Below are positions 1-8,177 of a DNA stretch of 63,303 nucleotides, one piece after another. The position numbers and the translations under genes were made by a program. The notes beneath the pieces were generated by a model. That model saw only the letters and a list, made by a program, of their open reading frames with translations, was not told the DNA's origin and did no database searches. Source of the stretch: Candidatus Alcyoniella australis (lineage in GTDB: Bacteria; Lernaellota; Lernaellaia; JAVCCG01; Alcyoniellaceae); NCBI GenBank assembly GCA_030765605.1, contig JAVCCG010000035.1, forward strand, positions 1-63,303. Direction: 5' to 3'. Numbering within the stretch: position 1 is the stretch's first letter; each line of letters starts with the position of its first letter.

Positions 1-233
1 ACCGAGATCAGCAGCTCGAACATTCGCCGTTCGATCTCGCTGACGAACCCATAGAGATCAAAAGCGTCCTCGCGCACAACAGTGTGCACCAACAATCCGA
101 CTTGTTCGCCGACCTCACCCAGGGCGCTAAAGCTGGAAAACGGCAGGTAGAGCCGATAGCCCAGGCCATTGACGTCCAGGATCACGTAGTCCGGTGATTT
201 ATAGGTGAGCTTGCCGCGGATTGTCCTGATCAT
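1..233 (-). CDS. ruvA: Holliday junction helicase subunit RuvA (partial, N-terminus)
   Basis: RuvA binds four-way DNA junctions as a tetramer and recruits the RuvB motor for branch migration. Reading the minus strand from an ATG at 233 gives MIRTIRGKL, then a stretch that includes DVNGLGYRLYLP and EDAFDLYGF. This is the OB-fold domain I of RuvA (the GVGY/GLGY and LYGF regions). About 77 residues are present and the gene runs off the left edge, so domains II and III are outside the window. It lies 46 bases after ruvC in the same direction, the usual ruvC-ruvA order. It is absent from long-ORF lists only because it is truncated. Confidence 0.93.
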   Translation of the reverse strand, partial: MIRTIRGKLTYKSPDYVILDVNGLGYRLYLPFSSFSALGEVGEQVGLLVHTVVREDAFDLYGFVSEIERRMFELLIS

Positions 234-279
234 TTGGCGCGATTCTACACGCGGTCCGCGGCGTCCGCAACTCGCAAGA

Positions 280-765
280 TCAGCGTCCCAACGACTTTAA
301 CTTGCGGCTGTTGATATGGCAGATCGCAACCGCCAGGGCATCGGCCGCATCCTCGGCAGGTTCGCCGGGCAACGACAGAAGCGAGGTGACCATCCTGGCC
401 ACCTGCCGCTTTTCGGCCCGCCCATAACCCACCAGCGCCTTTTTAACCTCGGCCGGCGTGTACTCGAAAACCTCGAGACCGGCCTGGGCCGCAGCCAGTA
501 CGGCTACGCCGCGCGCCTCGCCGAGCTTAAATGCACTCTGTACGTTCTTGGAATAGAAAATCCGCTCGCAGGCCGCTTCGTCGGGCGCGTGGAGCGCGAT
601 TACCTGCACCAGTCCGCCGTGGATCGTGTCCAGCCGCTGTGCAAAGCTGCTGCCTGGAGTGGTCTGGATCAGACCGTTGTCAATATGACGCAGCCGCGAT
701 CCCTGTTCCTCGACTATTCCCCAGCCGGTCACCAGAGAGCCGGGGTCGATTCCTAAAAAGATCAT
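280..765 (-). CDS. ruvC: Crossover junction endodeoxyribonuclease RuvC
   Basis: RuvC is the dimeric, Mg-dependent resolvase that cuts Holliday junctions symmetrically. The 161-residue protein has the RNase H-like fold signature: IDPGS at the N-terminus with the first catalytic Asp (D7), the acidic residue in CERIF near residue 68, and a C-terminal EDAADALAVAICH cluster that supplies the last Asp residues. The basic YGRAEKRQV segment is also typical. Length is normal for the family. The start is the ATG at 765; the upstream Shine-Dalgarno is weak. It sits between yebC (79 bases upstream) and ruvA, and is probably cotranscribed with both. Confidence 0.96.
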   Translation of the reverse strand: MIFLGIDPGSLVTGWGIVEEQGSRLRHIDNGLIQTTPGSSFAQRLDTIHGGLVQVIALHAPDEAACERIFYSKNVQSAFKLGEARGVAVLAAAQAGLEVFEYTPAEVKKALVGYGRAEKRQVARMVTSLLSLPGEPAEDAADALAVAICHINSRKLKSLGR

Positions 766-844
766 CGTAGAAGATCTCGACTTGAAATGTTATCGGGGTC
801 TGTTGATCGAGGTAAACCGAACCGCAACAGGCCGGGCATCCGGG

Positions 845-1591
845 CTAGCCCAAGGCCTCCATCTCCTCATCGGAGATGTCGAAGTTGGCCCAGACGTTCT
901 GGATGTCGTCGCAATCCTCGAGCATGTCCATCATCCGCAGCATTTGTCCGGCCTGTTTGCCGGTGAGCTTGACCGTGGACTGTGGGATCGACGTCACCTC
1001 GGCGCTCGCCGGCTCAAGTCCGGCTTCGACCAGCGCCTGGCGCACGGACTGCATTGCGCTGGGCTCGGTAAGCACTTCGAGCACGTCTTCGTCTTCCGAG
1101 ATATCATCGGCACCGGCCTCCAGCGCCACCTCCATCAGGCTGTCCTCGTCAACCGAACCGCGGTCGAACTGGATCAGACCGCGCTTTTCGAACAGCCAGC
1201 TCACGCAGCCGTTTTCGCCGAGGTTGCCGTTGTTCTTGGTAAGAATATGCCTGATGTCAGCCAGCGCGCGATTGCGATTGTCGGTAAGCACATCGAGCAT
1301 GATCGCCACGCCGCCCGGTCCATATCCCTCGTAGACGATCTCCTCGTAGCTGACGCCTTCGAGATCACCGGTGCCCTTCTTAATCCCGCGATCGATGTTA
1401 TCGTTGGGCATGTTCGAGGCCTTGGCCTTATCGATCGCAGTGCGCAGCCGCGGGTTGCCCTCCGGATCGCCGCCGCCCTCGCGCGCGGCAATCGTTATCT
1501 CACGTATAAATTTGGTGAACAGCTTGCCGCGCTTGGCGTCCGCTGCTCCCTTCTTGCGTTTAATCGTGCTCCACTTGGAATGGCCGGACAT
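845..1591 (-). CDS. yebC: YebC/TACO1-family translation or transcription factor
   Basis: This 248-residue protein opens with the family hallmark [16 protein letters not shown] and continues with the conserved LFTKFIREI and [15 protein letters not shown] segments. YebC proteins were first described as transcriptional regulators. More recent work on bacterial and mitochondrial members supports a role at the ribosome on difficult (proline-rich) sequences. The ATG at 1591 has AGGAG about 8 bases upstream. Its position directly before ruvC-ruvA is a conserved arrangement in many bacteria. A sigma70-like promoter at 1652-1681 is suitably placed. Product certain, exact biochemical role in this organism unknown. 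Confidence 0.95.
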   Translation of the reverse strand: MSGHSKWSTIKRKKGAADAKRGKLFTKFIREITIAAREGGGDPEGNPRLRTAIDKAKASNMPNDNIDRGIKKGTGDLEGVSYEEIVYEGYGPGGVAIMLDVLTDNRNRALADIRHILTKNNGNLGENGCVSWLFEKRGLIQFDRGSVDEDSLMEVALEAGADDISEDEDVLEVLTEPSAMQSVRQALVEAGLEPASAEVTSIPQSTVKLTGKQAGQMLRMMDMLEDCDDIQNVWANFDISDEEMEALG

Positions 1592-1635
1592 CGAAAACGC
1601 TCCTATTTACCTCGGATGCAAGAAGGTAGGTCTCG

Positions 1636-1664
1636 TTGACATTGCGCGAACTGTATAGCATACT
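1636..1664 (+). promoter_or_regulatory. sigma70-type promoter for the histidine kinase gene
   Basis: TTGACA at 1636-1641 and CATACT at 1659-1664 are separated by 17 bases. The predicted start of transcription is near 1671, leaving a leader of about 80 bases before the kinase ATG at 1755. It physically overlaps the oppositely directed yebC promoter, so polymerase binding at one probably excludes the other. Confidence 0.6.
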
Positions 1665-1681
1665 TACGATTAATTTGCCAA
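1652..1681 (-). promoter_or_regulatory. sigma70-type promoter for yebC-ruvC-ruvA
   Basis: On the minus strand TTGGCA (1681-1676) and TATACA (1657-1652) are 18 bases apart, about 60 bases upstream of the yebC start codon. The elements interleave with the plus-strand promoter at 1636-1664. Confidence 0.5.
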
Positions 1682-1754
1682 GCCTTTTTGTACACAAATC
1701 GGGCAGATACGGCGGTTCTACCCTGGTTCGCAACCCACTGCCGTAAGGTCGCCT

Positions 1755-4133
1755 ATGAGGCTGCGTCTCAAACTTCACTTGGTTCTGATCGCGATCTCGA
1801 CAGTGCCGATCGTGGGGCTGACGCTTATCATCCTGTTCTCGCTCAACAGCCTGCAGGATCGCCTGGTATCGGAAAACACCAGCTTGATTCGGGTCAACCT
1901 GGAACGGGAGATTCAATATAAGTCCGAGGATATTGCGCGCCAGCTCGAACTCTATATCGACTCCGTTCCCGAGGCATCCCTCTCGCAACTTCAACAGGAT
2001 CCGCGTTTCAGAAGCCTGGCGATCCAAAGCGTAGGCGCGACCGGATATACCGCTGTGCATACGAATGATGGTTACAGCCGCTTCCATCCCAACCGAGGGA
2101 TTGAAGATACACAAATGCTCGGCGCCGGCGACTATAGCCAGGATTTTCTCGATCTGTTCCGCCGATCGTTGGAGGGCAAGCCGGTCGGCGGGTACTACAT
2201 GTGGCGCGAGGGCTCCCGGGAGCGCGAGAAATATATGGCCTGCACGCCGGTGACCGGGACCGAGATGATCCTCGCGGCCACGGTCTACACCGACGAGTTT
2301 CTCAAACCCGCAATCCAGGCCGAATCGCTGATAATCAGTTGCTGGTTGGACATGACGCAGCAGATCATCGTCTTTACCGCTTTCATCGTTCTGCTCGTTT
2401 TAACGATCGGATATTCGATTAGCAAACTGCTGTTCCGACCGCTTGAGCCGCTGCTCAACGGAATGAAGGCCTTTGGCTCGGGAAATATGTCGTACCGCAT
2501 CGAGGATCGCCGGAAAGACGAGTTCTCCATGGTCAGCCGGGTATTCAACTCGATGGCCGTCAGGATCGAGGCCCAGACCTCGCAGCTTGCAAAACGTACG
2601 ATCGAGGCCGAACGAAGCGAGCGTAGCCAAAGGCTGCTGTTCGAGAGCCTCTATGATCTGGTGATCTACGTCGGTGCCGACGGCCGGATCGTGCGCACCT
2701 CGCCACGGTCGCTGCAAGTGCTCGGCTACGAACCGCACGAACTGGCGAGCCGCCGCTACGACGAACTGGTCGACATCGACAGCGTGCGCTGGATCACACT
2801 TCCCGAATTGGACCAGCAAAAAGACGATCCCGCGGTTTCGGAGATGACGTTGCGTGCCCGCCACAGTTCCGGACTGTGGGTCGACCTGCAGATCAGTGTG
2901 GTCCCCTACCACGAGCCGGACATCGGCGAAGGGGCGATGCTCGTCTGCCACGACTTGTCACGGGAACTACGTCTGGAGGAGACGGTCCAGCTGCTGTCCA
3001 AGGCCGTTGAACAGTCCCGCGAGGGGATCGCCCTGTTCGACCTCGACGGAATACTGCTCTACGCCAACCATACCTACGTCGAAATGCACGGGATGTCGCG
3101 CGCTGAGGAATATATCGGGAAAACTCTCGCACAGATCCATCACGACAACGGAAACGAGGTCGTGGCGCTGATCAAGCGACTGCTCAAGCGCCCGCAAGCT
3201 TTCGATGGAGAGGTCGAGCACCGAACGGAAAACGGGAAGAGCTTCCCTGCCGGCATTACGGTATCAGTTGTTCGCGACGAGGTGGGCCAACCCACCGCGC
3301 TGATGGTTACCCTGCGCGACGTGTCAGAACGCGTGCGTCTGGAACAGGAGCTCAAACGACACTCCGAAGATCTGGAGCGGATCGTTCACAGCCGCACGGA
3401 GCAGTTGGCCGAGGCCAACCATCGGCTCGAGAAGGCGATGCAACAAGTGCTTGAGCTCGACCGGCTCAAGGGCGATTTCGTGGCCCACGTCAGCCACCAA
3501 CTACGCACCCCGCTGAATACGATCATCGGTTTTTCCAGCATGCTGTTGGCCGATCAATCTCTCGAACGGCGTGTGCACGAGGACTTGAAGCACATTTACC
3601 ACGACGCCCAGCGCCTCTCGCGCTTTATCGATTCGATTCTGTTGATGGCCGATATCGAAGCCGGACAGGTCCGCCTGGAACCTACGCGCTTTGACCTCGC
3701 CGAATCGGTGAGAACAGTAATCGAAGCGGTGACCGCCGAGGCTGAGGCCAAAGGTCTGAGCATTGTCGATCTGGTCTCCGGTCGCGACATTGAGATTTTC
3801 GCCGACCGGCGCAAGCTCGACCTCGTGCTGCACAACCTGCTGCTCAATGCGGTGCAGTACACATCCAGCGGCGAAATCGTAGTCGGAGTCCGCACTCTGG
3901 AAAACATGATAACGCTTTCGGTCAGGGACACCGGACCCGGAATTACGGCCGACGAGCTCGATCAACTGTTTGAGCGCTTTTCCAAATCCTCGCACGGAGG
4001 TGGAATGGGTCTCGGTCTACCGATGGCCCAGGCGTTCATCCGCATGCACGGCGGCGAGATCAGCGTTGAGAGCAAACTGGGTGAGGGCAGCACGATTTAC
4101 GTAAGGTTGCCTGCTCAGCCAAAAGATGAATAG
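1755..4133 (+). CDS. Orphan membrane-bound PAS/HAMP sensor histidine kinase
   Basis: A 792-residue two-component sensor kinase. Order of parts: transmembrane helix about 9-30; periplasmic sensor region about 31-195, possibly Cache-like (GYTAVHTNDGYSRFHPN); second transmembrane helix about 200-222; HAMP linker (FRPLEPLLNGMKAFGSG); two PAS-type domains about 295-540; a coiled segment; HisKA with the phospho-acceptor His581 in HVSHQLRTPLN; and HATPase_c with N box HNLLLNAVQYT, G1 box DTGPGI and a GMGLGLPMA lid. It should autophosphorylate His581 and pass phosphate to a response regulator. No response regulator lies next to it, so its partner is elsewhere. The ATG follows an AAGGT ribosome-binding site. 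The ligand cannot be read from sequence. Confidence 0.93.
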   Translation: MRLRLKLHLVLIAISTVPIVGLTLIILFSLNSLQDRLVSENTSLIRVNLEREIQYKSEDIARQLELYIDSVPEASLSQLQQDPRFRSLAIQSVGATGYTAVHTNDGYSRFHPNRGIEDTQMLGAGDYSQDFLDLFRRSLEGKPVGGYYMWREGSREREKYMACTPVTGTEMILAATVYTDEFLKPAIQAESLIISCWLDMTQQIIVFTAFIVLLVLTIGYSISKLLFRPLEPLLNGMKAFGSGNMSYRIEDRRKDEFSMVSRVFNSMAVRIEAQTSQLAKRTIEAERSERSQRLLFESLYDLVIYVGADGRIVRTSPRSLQVLGYEPHELASRRYDELVDIDSVRWITLPELDQQKDDPAVSEMTLRARHSSGLWVDLQISVVPYHEPDIGEGAMLVCHDLSRELRLEETVQLLSKAVEQSREGIALFDLDGILLYANHTYVEMHGMSRAEEYIGKTLAQIHHDNGNEVVALIKRLLKRPQAFDGEVEHRTENGKSFPAGITVSVVRDEVGQPTALMVTLRDVSERVRLEQELKRHSEDLERIVHSRTEQLAEANHRLEKAMQQVLELDRLKGDFVAHVSHQLRTPLNTIIGFSSMLLADQSLERRVHEDLKHIYHDAQRLSRFIDSILLMADIEAGQVRLEPTRFDLAESVRTVIEAVTAEAEAKGLSIVDLVSGRDIEIFADRRKLDLVLHNLLLNAVQYTSSGEIVVGVRTLENMITLSVRDTGPGITADELDQLFERFSKSSHGGGMGLGLPMAQAFIRMHGGEISVESKLGEGSTIYVRLPAQPKDE

Positions 4134-4166
4134 TATTCTTCCCTGCCCGCCTGCAGCGGAGGTGTA

Positions 4167-5891
4167 ATGCAAATCAAGGGACAGAAAGTTTTAATTTTCG
4201 GCGGCGCCGGACTCGTCGGAATCCAGGTCGCAAAAGCGTTGGCCGGACACTCCCCCTCCAAAATGGTTATCGCCAGCCTCCATCGTGGGGAGGCGCGCGA
4301 GACTTGCAAGGAACTGTTGCGAGAGTTCCCGGATATCTGCTTCGAACCGGCGTGGGGCGATATCTTCGTGCGTGACGAGCTATGCGACCGCCGCCGCCGC
4401 GAAGTTGTTGAGGACGACGATTGCCGCGAGGCGCTGTTCGACGACACCTTCGGCCCGCCTGACGCGGCCTACGGCCGCTCGACGATGGTCAAGCTGATCA
4501 CCAAACATCGGCCGGCGATCATCGTCGATTGCGTCAACACCGCCACGGGCATCTCCTACCAGGACATCTTTACCAGCTCGCTGGTGGTCAAGAACGATAT
4601 CGAGAGGCTCAAGGGAGTCGACAGTAAAGACCGGATACCCAAGCAGGTGATAAAAAACCTCGAGGTCCATCTGCTTACTCCGTTGGTGCCGCAGCTGGTG
4701 CGTCACGTGATGCTGCTCTATCGCGCCTGCCGCGAAGCCCATACCGGAATCTACGTCAAGATCGGCACCACCGGCACCGGCGGGATGGGGCTAAACATTC
4801 CCTACACCCACGGCGAGGACAAACCATCGACCAAGCTGATGGCCAAAACGTCGATCGGGTTCGCGCACACCGGCTTGTTGTTTCTGCTCGCTCGTTCGCC
4901 CGATACGCCGATCATTAAAGAGATAAAACCCGGCGCGATGATCGGCTACAAGAACATCGGCTATCGCACAGTGCAGCAGCCCGGCGGCTCCGGGCCGCTG
5001 TGGGTCAGGCAATCGCAAACCGAGAAGCTCGACGAGAAAGGCGTGCTCGACCTCAGCCCGCTCAAGGGACTCGAGCGGCTGCGCAAATATCAGGTGGTCT
5101 GCGTCAATACCGGCGAGAATGGGATCTTCAGCCGCGGCGAGTTCGAGGCGATCACACATTTGCACCAGATGGAGTTCGTCACGCCCGAGGAGATCGCCGA
5201 CATCGTCTCGCTCGAGGTGCTGGGCCGCAACACGGGGTACGACGTGATCTCGGCGGTGGACAGCTCGGTGCTCAATCCCAGCTACCGCGCCGGGTTCATC
5301 CGCCATACCGCAATGGAGGAGGTCCAAAGGCTGGAGGCGGTCAAGGGCCCGTCGGTGGCCATCGGACAGCTTGGTCCACCCCAACTGGCCAAGTACCTGT
5401 TCGAATCGCAGCTGCTCAAGGAGACCTACGGCACGTTGGAGAAGATGCTGCGTAAAAAGGGCAAGAAGGGCGAAAGCGATCGGCCGACTGCGGAAATCTC
5501 ACGGCGGTTGTTCAACCATCTCAAGCGCAGTCCGCACCGCGAGACGATCACCTCAATCGGCATTCCGATCCTGCACCCCGACGGTCGCAATATCTGGCGT
5601 GGCGAACGGATCAAGGTTCCGGAGTTCAAGGGCGAATGGCAGCTTCCCTCAGACCCAGAGAGCATCGATGGCTGGGCCAAACGCGGCTGGATCGACTTGC
5701 GTCCCGAGCACATGGCCTGGTGGCAAAAGACAATGCGCCAGATGCTGCGCTCGCACTACAACCGGGGCCGCAAGTGGTCCAGTGAGTACGTTACGCGCGA
5801 CGCCTACCTGTACGACGAAATCCATATTGGGGAAGTCGTAGCCTGGATCTTTAACAACGATCCGCAGATCGCGGGCTACCGGGTCAAGTAA
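4167..5891 (+). CDS. Large NAD(P)-binding Rossmann protein, function unknown
   Basis: The 574-residue product begins with a nucleotide-binding beta-alpha-beta motif, VLIFGGAGLVGIQVAKAL, the GxxGxxG form of extended SDR/epimerase-like proteins. Next comes an internal segment resembling a substrate domain (VKIGTTGTGGMGLNIPYTHG) and a long C-terminal half (about 300-574) that I do not recognise. The catalytic YxxxK of classical SDRs is not evident. A strong GGAGGTG site precedes the ATG. It follows the kinase by 33 bases on the same strand and may be cotranscribed, although nothing else ties their functions. It ends 6 bases from the convergent SGNH gene. It may be an oxidoreductase acting on a large or conjugated substrate; this is not established. 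Confidence 0.75.
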   Translation: MQIKGQKVLIFGGAGLVGIQVAKALAGHSPSKMVIASLHRGEARETCKELLREFPDICFEPAWGDIFVRDELCDRRRREVVEDDDCREALFDDTFGPPDAAYGRSTMVKLITKHRPAIIVDCVNTATGISYQDIFTSSLVVKNDIERLKGVDSKDRIPKQVIKNLEVHLLTPLVPQLVRHVMLLYRACREAHTGIYVKIGTTGTGGMGLNIPYTHGEDKPSTKLMAKTSIGFAHTGLLFLLARSPDTPIIKEIKPGAMIGYKNIGYRTVQQPGGSGPLWVRQSQTEKLDEKGVLDLSPLKGLERLRKYQVVCVNTGENGIFSRGEFEAITHLHQMEFVTPEEIADIVSLEVLGRNTGYDVISAVDSSVLNPSYRAGFIRHTAMEEVQRLEAVKGPSVAIGQLGPPQLAKYLFESQLLKETYGTLEKMLRKKGKKGESDRPTAEISRRLFNHLKRSPHRETITSIGIPILHPDGRNIWRGERIKVPEFKGEWQLPSDPESIDGWAKRGWIDLRPEHMAWWQKTMRQMLRSHYNRGRKWSSEYVTRDAYLYDEIHIGEVVAWIFNNDPQIAGYRVK

Positions 5892-5897
5892 CTTCAG

Positions 5898-8177
5898 CTA
5901 GTCGATCGGCACCAGTCGATTTTCGATCAACGTTCGTTCGAGCAGCTCGGCGATCGCCTGGTGGCCGACCTGGTTACAGTGCACCAAGTCGTGGGCGAAC
6001 ACGATCTGCGCCACCTCGTAGTTATTGCGCAGATAGCCGTAGACGTCGACGAACGGCACACCCGTCTCCTCGGCGATCTGTTGCATCAGTTCCCGCTGCT
6101 GCGGGATAACTCCCTTAAGGTCCATATTGCGCGCTGCGGATTCACCCCAGTATTCGGCCGCAAGAATCACTTGCGCGCCGCGCCCGCGTTGTTGCGAGAT
6201 CAGCTCGCGCAAGTTCTGCGCATAGTCCTCGGGCGGGTTGACGTTCTTGCTGATGCCCACGCTCGGGCTGTAGCTGCGCACGATCCACATCCGGATGCGC
6301 ACCACCAGGTCGGTGTAATAATTGTAGACGAAACTTTGACGCAGCAGCGATTGCAGCCCGGGCACCCAGCGCTTGCGGTGCTCGCCGCGCTGCATCATTC
6401 GGTGCAGTTCGCGGTAGGTGTAGGGCCCCTCGTCGTGGATCAGGTCGTTACGATTTAGATAGAGGATGCTCAGGTCGAATTCATAGCGCGACAGGTACTC
6501 GTGGTCGAGGATCATCAGTTGGAACGAGTTGTAGCCGCTGACCCCGGAGTTGATTACCTCGAACTCGACGTTCGCTCCGTGGGAGTTCAGTCGGCGCTCG
6601 AGCACCTCGGTAAAAACGTCGCTCAACTCGTCGACGCCGTCGCCGTAGACGTTGGATCCGCCGATAACGATGATGCGAAAAACACCCGGCGGCTTGTCAA
6701 AGGGGATCACGCCGCTGCGGAAATTAACCTCGCGATGGACCTTGAAATCGTCGCGCATCTGAAAATCCTCGCGACGGACGAACAGGCTCTTGGGAATGTA
6801 GAACAACGAATCGTCCGGCACGTACCCACTGCCCAGCCCCATCGGTTGTTCCCAGCGCCGCATTGCCGGTTCGCTGCGCATCCACAGCTCGAATCCAGCG
6901 ACCAGTACTACCAGCCACAGACTCATCAACAGTCCGTAGCCGCGCAGCCTGCTGCGGTTGGCCGTGAGAAATGTGAACTGCAGCAGCAACACGCACAGCA
7001 GCACCGGACCGACAATTGCACGCGGCATGGACAAGCCAACCCACGGCAGGGTTAGCGCCAGCGGCGAGAAGGTCCACAGGTAGCGCCGCACGACCTCGTG
7101 ACCGCCGAAGCGTCCAAGCGCGGCCAGCAGCGTGCCGTAGCCCAGGGCAAAGGCCCAGAGCAAGGCGGCGCAGGCGGACAGCAGCTCGGGCGCGTCCAGG
7201 TCGTAGGGCAGCGCCGCACGACCATACAACGCACCGAGCACCAAGGCGGCAACGGACCAGCGCACCATGCCGCGAGCATCGATGCGGCGTTGCCAGATTC
7301 GCGAGCTCGAGGTCAGCCTGTGGCGAACGCTGAACAGCCCTCTTACAAGAATCGCGCTACGAGCGCGCAAAAATAACGAAATCGCCAACCCCGTCAGCGG
7401 AACGATCGGCTGGTCGGTGTGCCCTTGCCAGATCAGCAGACCGATCATCAGCGGCAGATAATGCAGCGCCAGCTTGTCCAGTATCTCGCGCCACGGACGA
7501 ACAGTGAGACGCGAGACAAGCAGCAAGTCCAGCAACAGCAACAGCGCGCCGATGATCGCCGCCACTGCGCAGACCGGCAGCATGCCCAGCACCTGCACGC
7601 GTCGTGGTTCAAAATCGGTCTGCTCCGATAGTGTGTTCGCGATCGTGTTGTAAACCCTGAAATTGATAAGTTCCAACTCCGAGTCGCCCAGCTCGATCAC
7701 CAGGTCGCGCAGATAGTCGTCAATGCTCTCCACGCGTTCAACGAACTCTCCGTCGAGCATCATCCCCAACTGCTTGCCGTTGGTGTCCAGGCTCAGGGTG
7801 TGACGTCCCGGCTGCAGTAACGCCTGTTGTTCCGGGCCCAGCTCGAAGCGGAAGCGCTTGCCGCTCCTCACGCCGGTAACCTCCAGCGCTATCCCACGTG
7901 CTTGTTGCGCCGTGAATTCGAGAGTCGAACGCTGGTAGAGCGAGCGCACGTGATACATATCCGGATAGAGCAATCGCGCGCCGGGCTCGGGTTTGAATCC
8001 GCCGAGTTCAGCGGGTTTGCGCGAATCCCAGAGCGATTGATAGCGCCAGTACTTGGCGTTTAATCCGGTTCCTTGTTCGACCCAGGCCGTATGTGCGCTG
8101 GATGCGATCAGCGCCAGCAGCAATGCGCACAAGGCCACGCTGAAGATCCGTCGGAGTACGATTAGTCTGCTTTTCAA
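5898..8177 (-). CDS. Polytopic membrane protein with C-terminal SGNH hydrolase/acyltransferase domain
   Basis: Residues 1-30 are a signal-like helix, followed by a soluble beta-rich segment (about 35-190). About nine hydrophobic helices span about 200-455. A C-terminal SGNH/GDSL domain (about 490-759) has block I VIGGSNVYGDG with nucleophile Ser508 (GGS instead of GDS), block II NSGVSGYNS, block III LNRND and the final DLVHCN with Asp730 and His733. Domains of this kind deacylate or acylate surface polysaccharides. The start is TTG: its last three bases overlap the radical SAM stop as TTGA, and no other start keeps the N-terminal helix. This is the last gene of the six-gene block, suggesting a finishing or tailoring step on the glycan or glycolipid made by its neighbours. 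Confidence 0.82.
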   Translation of the reverse strand: MKSRLIVLRRIFSVALCALLLALIASSAHTAWVEQGTGLNAKYWRYQSLWDSRKPAELGGFKPEPGARLLYPDMYHVRSLYQRSTLEFTAQQARGIALEVTGVRSGKRFRFELGPEQQALLQPGRHTLSLDTNGKQLGMMLDGEFVERVESIDDYLRDLVIELGDSELELINFRVYNTIANTLSEQTDFEPRRVQVLGMLPVCAVAAIIGALLLLLDLLLVSRLTVRPWREILDKLALHYLPLMIGLLIWQGHTDQPIVPLTGLAISLFLRARSAILVRGLFSVRHRLTSSSRIWQRRIDARGMVRWSVAALVLGALYGRAALPYDLDAPELLSACAALLWAFALGYGTLLAALGRFGGHEVVRRYLWTFSPLALTLPWVGLSMPRAIVGPVLLCVLLLQFTFLTANRSRLRGYGLLMSLWLVVLVAGFELWMRSEPAMRRWEQPMGLGSGYVPDDSLFYIPKSLFVRREDFQMRDDFKVHREVNFRSGVIPFDKPPGVFRIIVIGGSNVYGDGVDELSDVFTEVLERRLNSHGANVEFEVINSGVSGYNSFQLMILDHEYLSRYEFDLSILYLNRNDLIHDEGPYTYRELHRMMQRGEHRKRWVPGLQSLLRQSFVYNYYTDLVVRIRMWIVRSYSPSVGISKNVNPPEDYAQNLRELISQQRGRGAQVILAAEYWGESAARNMDLKGVIPQQRELMQQIAEETGVPFVDVYGYLRNNYEVAQIVFAHDLVHCNQVGHQAIAELLERTLIENRLVPID

